A DNA stretch of 64,000 nucleotides from Eurosta solidaginis (lineage: Eukaryota > Arthropoda > Insecta > Diptera > Tephritidae), in NCBI RefSeq assembly GCF_040869045.1, contig NC_090319.1:384539601-384603600 (forward strand), given 5' to 3'. Both the position numbers and the translations under genes were made by a program. Numbering within the stretch: position 1 is the first letter of the stretch; every line of letters begins with the position of its first letter. The notes beneath the pieces are model-generated. The model saw nothing but the letters and a program-made list of their open reading frames with translations, did not search any database and had not been told where the DNA came from. This document shows positions 33,356 to 41,552 of this stretch, in pieces.

Positions 33356-34497
33356 AAACAAGTAAGGAAGGTTAAGTTCGGGTGTAACCGAACATTACAT
33401 ACTCAGTTGAGAGCTATGTTGACAACATAAGGGAAAATAACCATGTAGGAAAATGAACCGAGGGCAACCCTGGAATGTGTTTGTATGACATGTGTATGAA
33501 ATGGAAGGTATTAAAGAGTATTTTATGAGGGAGTGGGCCATAGTTCTATAGGTGGACGCCATTTAGGGATATCGCCATAAAGGTGGATCAGGGTTGACTC
33601 TAGAATTTGTTTGTACGATATGGGTATCAAATGAAAGGTGTTAATAAGTGTTTTAAAAGGGAGTGGGCCTTAGTTCTATAGGTGGACGCCTTTTCGGGAT
33701 ATCGCCATAAAGGTGGACCAGGGGTGACTCTGGAATTTATTTGTACTATATGGGTATCAAATGAAATGTGTTAATGAGTATTTTAAAAGGGCGTGGGCCT
33801 TAGTTCTATAGGTGGACGCCTTTTCGAGATATCGCCATAAAGGTGGACCAGGGGTGACTCTGGAATTTATTTGTACTATATGGGTATCAAATGAAATGTG
33901 TTAATGAGTATTTTAAAAGGGCGTGGGCCTTAGTTCTATAGGTGGACGCCTTTTCGAGATATCGCCATAAAGGCGGACCAGGGGTGACTCTATAATGCGT
34001 TTGTACAATATGGGTATCAAATGAAAGGTGTTAATGAGTATTTTAAAAGGGAGTGGGCCTTAGTTCTATGGGTGGACGCCTTTTCGGGATATCGCCATAA
34101 ACGTGGACCAGGGGTGACTCTGGAATTTATTTGTACTATATGGGTATCAAATGGAAGGTGTTAATGAGTATTTTAAAAGGGCGTGGGCCTTAGTTCTATA
34201 GGTGGACGCCTTTTCGAGATATCGCCATAAAGGTGGACCAGGGGTGACTCTAGAATTCGTTTGTACTATATGGGTATCAAACGAAAGGTGTTAATAAGTG
34301 TTTTAAAAGGGAGTGGGCCTTAGTTCTATAGGTGGACGCCTTTTCGGGATATCGCCATAAACGTGGACCAGGGGTGACTCTAGAATGCGTATGTACAATA
34401 TGGGTATCAAAAAAAAATAAGAGGTAACAACTTCTTAAAAGTTATGCAGATAGGCAAAAGTTAGGGCAGAACAACGTGTGCCGGGTGTCTGCTAGTT
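33356..34497 (-). mobile_element. Mini-me/DINE-like family II, copy E, with satellite
   Basis: Starts ACAAGTAAGGAAGGTTAAGT with a hairpin (stem AGTTCGG/CCGAAC, about 33371-33391), then TACTCAGTTGAGAGCT, then a 130-bp tandem array. It closes at about 34434-34497 with a sequence that is the inverse of the CCGGCAGACG terminus seen at 28310 (GTTATGCAGATAGGCAAAAG ... GTGCCGGGTGTCTGCTAG). The usual GTCC microsatellite end is absent. So it joins a family-II end, a satellite and a second type of terminus. Confidence 0.65.
33451..34420 (+). repeat. 130-bp tandem array (about 7.5 units)
   Basis: The phrase GGTGGACCAGGGGTGACTCT or close variants occurs at 33581, 33711, 33841, 33971, 34101, 34231 and 34361: exactly 130 bp apart each time. 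Within each unit are ATGGGTATCAAATGAAAGGT, AAAAGGGAGTGGGCCTTAG and GGTGGACGCCTTTTCGGGAT. The first unit (from about 33451) is the most diverged. Inverted units occur at 51411-51745. Confidence 0.92.
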
Positions 34498-34951
34498 ATA
34501 AATATAAAATTTGCTCTTTAGTTAAAAAGTGTTTGGGCATGACGATTCTTTTGTATAATCCACGGGTGGGACCGCAAAATTATTCGAATACTAAACATTT
34601 TTATTGGACAGGTATTCGTAATTCCCTGCAAAAATCGCGAGTAATCCATGCATGCAGCGATTGCCTTACAATATGTTCGTGTAGAAACGTGAGTTTGTCC
34701 ATTGCTGCATTACAGTGGAATATAATGATAAGTACTCCAGTGGACCACATGATCCAACGATTTTTGCAGGGTTACTACTACATGCATCCATACATGCTGA
34801 AACGTACAAGCTATGATCGAAGCTAGCATAATGTTGTTGCAGTTAGCATGTTTAATTTTTAATAATTTTAAACGATTCTAAACATCGAACACCAATTTTA
34901 TAGCAAAAAGTGGAGTTTTTGCCGCGGCGTCGATGATATACGCACACTTTC

Positions 34952-35040
34952 CTCCGTCTACCACACCGAAGATCCAATCTCGCCAGGTTGTAGGAATAAT
35001 TAAAATAAGCACGACGCGAATTGGAGGTTGTCGCACCTTG
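34952..35040 (+). repeat. Internally deleted SINE
   Basis: Joins the end of the SINE head (GTCTACCACACCGAAGATCC) directly to tail motifs (TCTCGCCAGGTTGTAGGAAT and AGCACGACGCGAATTGGAGG), with GGTTGTCGCACCTTGC corresponding to the tail GGTTATCGCGCCTTAC. Confidence 0.5.
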
Positions 35041-36374
35041 CTTATTTTTTTAATATTAAAAAAAATGGAGAGACAAGATTGGATAACTGTTTATTTTGAA
35101 GTACAGCTCATCGATAGAAGAATCTGGGTATGTTGTTTTTATTTTGCAGTCGGCTGAAATAAATACACATCGAAGGAAAGGCGTTTTTTGATGGTTTTCT
35201 GAGCTCTGAGAAAAACTAAATTAAGCATTTAAATTAGTTTTTTTGCAGTGTCATATCTGAATTTATCTTTACAATAAATATACATATGCCAAGCTTATTC
35301 CATTTATTTTATAAAATTATACAAGGATTACGTAAATTGTTCTAAGAAATTTCTCATCATAGCGAAGTTTGAATTAAGTATTCTCATATATATATTAGCC
35401 TTTCTATACATTTGCTCACAAACGACCAGGTTTAAGAAGTATCTACACTTAATTGAGCCATATATTTACATATACATATACATATATGTATGTATGTTCT
35501 AACATTGATGACTTCCATTTTGGTTCGCCGCTTTACAATTACAGCAACCATTTTGCCCCTAAGGCTTCTACTCGTTTTTTGTTTGTTCATTCGCAGTTTG
35601 AGTTGCCTCTAAATAGATGCCTTACAGCTACATATGCATATACACACACACTTACACAATAAAACAAAGCTTTGTGCGCCTCCGCATAAAATTTCCAAAA
35701 GGGCACCGTTATGAATTCCACCACTTACATACATATGCAAGTGTTTAAATTGTAGTGAAAGCTTTTGTTGATGTCTGTGTGTGTGAATTTATCAATTTTG
35801 GTAGGATATTCGTATTAATATGTGTGTATCTATGTATGTATATGCCGAAAGACGTCTTGTCGTTTGTTGTTTTAGCAACATAATTAATGTTTGTGTCATT
35901 ATGAACGTCATAATGTACAAATGTAAGTGCTTTAATGTTGTAAAAGTTTTCCAATATTTGTGGTGTCTTATATAATTTTTTTAGGCTTAGATCCCATCTG
36001 TATTAAATTCTTGTTGCCCCCATTTATTTTTTATCATTAAGCTTATTAAACTTATAAAGTTTTTGTTTTATTTGCTTCTTCTAAACGTACAGGGCAATAA
36101 CTTATAATTAGGCATGACGTCGTGCGGGTAAAGAGTTTGTAGGTGAATTTTTGTTTGTTCATACTATGTATTAAATTACAAGCGATATCTTAATTTCGAA
36201 AGTTTTGAAACAAACTTGAAAAACAAACATTTTAGTTAATAATATATTTATAGGTTCCGTTGTTCGGGTTTTTGTTCATTTACTAAATGAAATTAATTAT
36301 CAATTTACTTCTCACAACTTCGAAAGTTCCCAAAATGGTTGGGCTTATACCCTAATAGTATTTTTTACCGGAAC

Positions 36375-36450
36375 GTAACGGATCTATGTCCGTCAAAGGA
36401 CCATCAACATCGATAGCACTCCCCAAAGCCTTCGGCGAGAATCTTTATGG
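36375..36450 (-). repeat. Fragment of the 415-bp repeat
   Basis: AAAGGACCATCAACATCGAT then AGCACTCCCCAAAGCCTTCG is the reverse complement of the start of the repeat at 9409 and 48517. Confidence 0.65.
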
Positions 36451-37318
36451 TTAACAGAACAACAAGAGCCAGCTTCTGCATAAGGGAACGTCAAAAAAAT
36501 CTGGCTATATTGAGTTTATTCCAACTTAGAAATGCGCTTTCTAGTAACAACTTACTATTCTAGATATAATTTCTGCTGAAGTACGTTTACACAGTTTCCC
36601 TCTCTCTTGCAAATACAAATATAAATACAGAACTGCAGAGTATTATTAAATAAGCTTTGATGTAGGTTTGAACGAATGGAAGGTTCTCCAAATCTACGCT
36701 TACATATGCACTAATCTGCAATAAATTCACAATAACTAATCCACGCTTTCACATACATATGCCCTAGGAGCAAGATTATTAGCTCACGTTTATTATTTAT
36801 TTCGCGCTTCTGCTTAGATATGCCACCCTAGAGGTGTTTCTATGTCCATGAAACAACATCGGCATCTCAAAAATTTGTTGATAATTATCGATTATCGGAG
36901 GGAAACTTTTATATGGAAAATCTAGTAATTTAATTAACGATTAACAAAATGAAGATAGTCTCGTTAGATATAAACTTTGTCAAAGTAAGATGAACTTAGA
37001 TCTTCAGCAAGTCATAATAAATGCACATTCTTAAAGTAAGTGGTTTGGTTTTCTTTGGCTAGACAAAGACCATCACGCAAGTTTTTATTTTGTGAAGTCA
37101 TGTCATGTCCTTCAAATCACGTCCAAATCAGTGCGGGTTTGTTAGCAATTTTACACTGAAAGAAAAAGACTGGTCAAATCAACCGAAATACGGGTCAATT
37201 CAACCGAAATTTCTGTCAATTTTTATCCATCGCAACAAGATGTTGAATCAACGCGCACAAATCGCTGATTCGTAATTTACCGTTTTAGTAGTCAAATGAA
37301 CAAAAACAGTTGTAAATT

Positions 37319-37672
37319 AATGTAAGGCGCGATAACCTCCGAAGAGATTTTAGGCCGAGCTTCTCTTTCAATTTGCGTCGCGCTCCTCTCGATTTTACCA
37401 ACAAATTGGCCGGGCGGGACTTACTTACATGTTTTATGCCGACTACGAACGGCATCTGCAAGGCAGATGAGTTTTCACTGAGAGCTTTTCATGGCAGAAG
37501 TACATTCGGAGCGCTTGCCAAACACTACAGAGGGACGAGCCCGCTTAGAAAATATTTCTTCTAATTGAAAACCCTTATTTCTAAAATTTTGATGTTGCCT
37601 TGCCCGAGGTGCGAACCCAGGGCATACAGTGTGGCAGCCGGAGCACGCTACCATCACACCACGGTGGCACTT
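37319..37672 (-). repeat. tRNA-derived SINE, near full length
   Basis: Inverted copy of the SINE at 39865-40225, about 354 bp. In its own sense the head has TGGTGTGATGGTAGCGTGCT (A box) and GGGTTCGCACCTC (B box, about 37609-37621). The tail carries GTTATCGCGCCTTACAT. The frames at 37373-37564 and 37475-37657 are by-products. Confidence 0.82.
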
Positions 37673-37908
37673 ACTAACCGAACGTCAATTGGGCTACATT
37701 AAATATGCTGGCGCACATTAAATATTATACACTTTATTATTTTGTTTTATTTAACGCACTTGCACCAAATTTTATATTTTATAAATTATAAATTATTAAT
37801 TTATAGTTTTGAACTTCGCTTTGTAAATAGAAATGAAAATAGTAGTCACAAAACTGATTCTCAATTCTTTCAGTAGCAGCTCAGCTCATTCTCAATTTCT
37901 TCTCTCGC

Positions 37909-38735
37909 ATTTACTGTGCAAAAATTATGAGATAACGGGACACCTATCTATCGGGTAAAATTTGGCAACTTCTCGTACAAGCGAAATGCAAAATTGCGCC
38001 CTCTTGTTGCAAAATTTTTGGATTTTTTCAGAGTTAGTAACATTTTGTTCAATTTTTTACGAATTTTCTCTCACGCGAACGAATTTAATAAAATAATAAA
38101 AAACATCCTTTTTTAATGTTGATGTTTCCGACAACATAAAAGTTTGAGTTGTTTTGGAATCATTTCAGCTTAAAATGTTACGAAAATTAAACTTGACGAA
38201 TTACATGTAAAGTTACTCCAGTGGTGAATTACCTTCCTGCGATTTGATTCTTTACTTTTCTATAACTTACAAGTTCTCGAAACAATCAAGTGTGGCAACT
38301 ATTGTTTCGAACAAAACTTGTAGTATAAATGTTTGACGTAACATTTTAAAAAGAGAACGTGTAAGTTATAGAAAAGTAAAGAATCAAATCGCAGGAAGGT
38401 AATTCACCACTGGAGTAACTTTACATGTAATTCGGCAAGTTTAATTTTCGTAACACTTTAAGTTGAAACCATTGCAAAGCAACTCAAACTTTTATTTTGT
38501 CGGAAACATCAACATTAAAAAAGGATGTTTTTTATTATCTTACCAAAATCGTTCGCGTGAGTGAAAATTCGTAAAAACTTGAACAAAATGTTACTAACTC
38601 TGGAAAAATCCTGTTGGTTTAAACAAAACTTTTGCAACAAGAGGGCACAATTTTACATTTCGCTTGGACGAGAAGTTGCCAAATTTTACCCGATAGATAG
38701 GTGTCCCGTTATCTAATAATTTTTGCACAGTAAAT
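37909..38735. repeat. 827-bp palindrome (fold-back MITE)
   Basis: Arms at about 37909-38285 and 38360-38735 are reverse complements with scattered mismatches: ATTTACTGTGC at the left tip and GCACAGTAAAT at the right, CCTTCCTGCGATTTGATTCT paired with AGAATCAAATCGCAGGAAGG near the centre. The loop of roughly 75 bp has its own small hairpin (TCGAAACAAT/ATTGTTTCGA). No coding frame. Confidence 0.88.
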
Positions 38736-39194
38736 ACAAAAAAGCGTTTTTTGTTTTGTATTGATAACTGAAAAACAGTTTTTTGTTGTTTTCCCATTTT
38801 GTGTATTTTTCGATTTGATGGTTTTCTTATTTTGGTTTTTTTTTTTTAACAAGTGGCACGATCGTTATAAGTACAAAGTAGAGAGCGCAGTGAGCGTAAA
38901 ATTCTCTTTGAAATTTGCTCATGTATTAACAGTTGATCGCCGTTGAAATGACCTGTAAGATCAGTTGTGTTAACAGAAAAATCAGTTAGATTGACCAGGA
39001 ATCTGTCAATTTTACAGAATTTTGCTAACTTAAGTGCGACAATTTCTCTTCTGTTGAAATGACTAAACTAATTTGTTCGTTTGACAAAGAACTCGGTCAA
39101 ATTAACCATAATTCGATCAATTTCACCGAATCTCCGTTACGTCAAGAACAACAGAACCGATTTGCTGATTTTACTAGCACCATTTCTTTCAGTG

Positions 39195-39864
39195 TATCGA
39201 AAGTCCTTAATATGACTATAAAGGCATAGTGGGCAATGTACCTAAAATACAAAATCTTTTGAGTTTTCCAGTTGAGGACTTATGCTGAAGTTTGAATGCG
39301 GCTGTAGCACGCCAATTTTCTCAAGTGTTTATTAATCTACATTTTTTAAAACATATAACTTCACATTACCACTTTAATACTTCGAGTTTTATTCCCTAAA
39401 TAATGTTCTGAGCACTCTCAATTGTAAGTCTGATAGAAGTCCAATATTTGTGAGAAATATGAGTTTCGGAAACTATACAAAATACAATCTGAAAAGACTT
39501 ACATATATAAAACTCCTATGTATATGATGAAAATTATGCGCCATGTGCCAAGATTCTACATTCACCATACCGAGATCGAAACAAAATTTCATATTTGAGG
39601 AGTTCCATATGAAAACGCCATAAGTGCGCATACAATTTTTTCCGAGTTTTTAAATAATCACATTCTCCTTTCCAATATGTTCGAGGTAGCAAGTGTAAAG
39701 TTAAAAGAAAATTTATCGAACTTAAAAAATTTACAATAAAAGTTATTACAAAAGACACCACATTTTTTGATAAAATTTTCTCAATTTTCTCGAAACTGTT
39801 CGGTTGCAATTATTGCGTTTTGATATGGAGTTCCCCCATTTTTTCGTGGCAGTGTTAGAATGGC
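39195..39864. other. Unassigned sequence
   Basis: No gene recognised. The minus-strand frame at 39534-39809 has no known motif. Confidence 0.4.
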
Positions 39865-40225
39865 GGCCACCATGGTGTGATGGTAGCGTACTCCGCCTAC
39901 TACACCGTATGCCCTGGGTTCACACCCCGGGCAAAGCAACACCAAAATTTTAGAAATAAGGTTTTTCAATTAGAAGAACATTTTTCTAAGCGGGGTCGCC
40001 CCTCGGCAGTGTTTGGCAAGCGCTCCGGGTGTATTTCTGCCATGAAAAGCTCTCAGTGAAAACTCATCTGCCTTGCAGATGTCGTTCGGAGTCGGCATAA
40101 AACATATAAGTCCCGTCCGGCCAATTTGTAGAGAAAATCTAGAGGAGCACGACGCAAATTGGAAGAGAAGCTCGGCCTTAGATCTCTTCGGAGGTTATCG
40201 CGCCTTACATTTATTTTTTTTTTAT
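39865..40225 (+). repeat. tRNA-derived SINE, full length
   Basis: About 360 bp. The Pol III promoter is visible: A box TGGTGTGATGGTAGCGTACT at about 39873 and B box GGGTTCACACCCC at about 39916-39928. The body has GCCATGAAAAGCTCTCAGTG and ATCTGCCTTGCAGATG (a short inverted repeat), the tail CCAATTTGTAGAG ... GACGCAAATTGG, then GGTTATCGCGCCTTACAT and a T-rich end. Pol III transcription and mobilisation by a partner LINE are family knowledge. Several copies of different age lie in this window. Confidence 0.85.
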
Positions 40226-40797
40226 TTATTAGAATGAAAAGTTGTATTTGATTGCATATACGCAAAACATCTAAAAAATACTTTTTCCTGTTTTGCATTG
40301 TTATGGGCCTTGTTTCCAAGTTTTTGTTGCTGCCGTTCTGCAATCATCTGAGGTGCACATAAAAGGAGCAGTGTATGAGGATAATGAAGCCTATAAATGA
40401 CACCGGCAAAAATCTTAATGAATTCATATAAGAGGCAAAATATGAGCTGTTTATGAGCCTATTAGAAATCGGAACGGATTCCTTTTAGGCTTATCTGATG
40501 TATGAAATCGAGCTCATATCGGACGCCCACGCTAAGAAGAGAAATAAGACTCATAACGATCGGAGAGCTCCGACTTGGAATAATACTTTTCCGCATCTTT
40601 TATGAGTTCGAATGTTTTCTGGGATAGTAACCAGATCGTGCGCGAATGTTTTATTCTATAAAAAAGCATAGCATTTTTTTCTTTCTTTAAAAATGCAGTT
40701 TTCCTTTATTAAATTTGACAAGTTGACAGTAGGAAACCTCTGCAGTAAAGTAATTCGGTATATCTCGTATAAATAATGTTACGTATACGACGTGTAG
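40226..40797. other. Unassigned sequence
   Basis: No gene recognised. The LINE 5' boundary should lie near the end of this stretch but I could not place it. Confidence 0.35.
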
Positions 40798-41361
40798 ATA
40801 AAGATTTATCTTCTAAGTTTAAAGAAGCGAGGAACTTACAAACAATTTACAAATATATTAGCATCTACGCTAAGCTTAGAGATTAGATCGACTCTTGGCA
40901 TTTCTGCTGTCGCTGTCGCCTTCGGCGTTCCGTTCAAGGAAGGAGAAAACCTTAAAAGCATCTTCAACCTTGTTTGTCCGTCAATTGTCTTCCAGTCTCC
41001 ACAAATTAGAGACATTTTTCAAACTAAGCCCACGCGAGCTGGAGTCAATGCAGCAATCATCATTAAATTTCATTCACCGCTGGATAGGAATCGTACTCTC
41101 CGAGCTTTTGGCGACTACCGTAGGCGTACGAAATCCATCGTTACGTTGGCATCTCTTGGAATACAGGGTAATTTTAATCTTCATGAGAGCCTTCCTAGGG
41201 AAAAGCGCATTCTTCTCCAAGCAGCTATTAAATTACGACAACAGGGGAAGCTGCAGGCGGCCTTCAGTTTTCGTGGCTGTGTTTACATCAGGCAAGGTAG
41301 CGACAAAGCCATGCAGCCCACAAAGATCTTATGTGAAGAGGATCTGGAGCAGTTTTGCTAG
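40798..41361 (+). pseudogene. LINE ORF1, N-terminally truncated
   Basis: Nucleic-acid-binding ORF1 protein remnant. The frame is open from just after a stop at 40795 to the stop at 41359-41361 but has no ATG, so it is easily missed. Convincing homology to the ORF1 at 57881-58753 begins near 40918 (FGVPFKEGENLKSIFN against NGVPNCSNKSCLEIFS), passes IIIKFHSPLDRNRTL (against IIVKLHSSYARSRLF) and ends in NLHESLPREKRILLQAA ... AAFSFRGCVYIRQ. The last part is the Baculo_FP-like C-terminal domain seen in many insect LINE ORF1s. The coiled-coil N-terminus is missing. The frame lies 140 nt upstream of the ORF2 open frame. Frames at 40895-41518 in another phase are shadows. Confidence 0.75.
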
Positions 41362-41552
41362 GCCTAAGCTTATGTATTTGTTTGTTTTTTTGTATTCTAT
41401 TTATTTTTATTTTTGTTTTGTGAAGATGGCGCAAATTTTCTGTTCGTATTTGTGTTTTCAATCATTGAAAGTTGCTTTAGCCCCCACTTCCTCTCCTTTT
41501 AGTGTTTGGAAACAATAGATATTCGAATAGCATTGAAGACAATAGCCTTGCT

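Larger units (their letters stand above)
34498..37153. other. Gene-free stretch with repeat scraps
   Basis: No recognised gene. The frame at 34476-34826 (116 codons) begins inside the repeat terminus and has no known domain. Contains the two scraps listed below at 34952 and 36375 and TATGTA-type microsatellites near 35465-35495 and 35820-35842. Confidence 0.4.
37154..39194. mobile_element. TIR element with TA target duplication, composite
   Basis: Left end CACTGAAAGAAAAAGACTGG and right end, read inverted, CACTGAAAGAAATGGTGC share a 12-bp terminal inverted repeat. Each end is flanked by TA. Subterminal GGTCAATT/AACCGAA motifs recur at both ends. The 2.04-kb span contains a minus-strand SINE and an 827-bp palindrome, and no transposase frame. 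TA duplication suggests a Tc1/mariner-like mechanism, but two bases are weak evidence. Confidence 0.6.

Noticed and set aside
33451..34420. CRISPR-like repeat array
   Set aside because: Units are directly adjacent 130-bp satellite repeats without unique spacers, in a eukaryotic transposon setting.
34476..34826. 116-codon frame after the satellite
   Set aside because: It starts inside a repeat terminus and shows no motif.
39865..39935. Functional tRNA gene
   Set aside because: A and B boxes are present, but the arms do not form a proper cloverleaf by eye and the sequence continues into a SINE body repeated elsewhere.
40380..40620. Tandem TATGAG-type repeat
   Set aside because: TATGAG words recur but with no constant spacing, so I cannot call a repeat.
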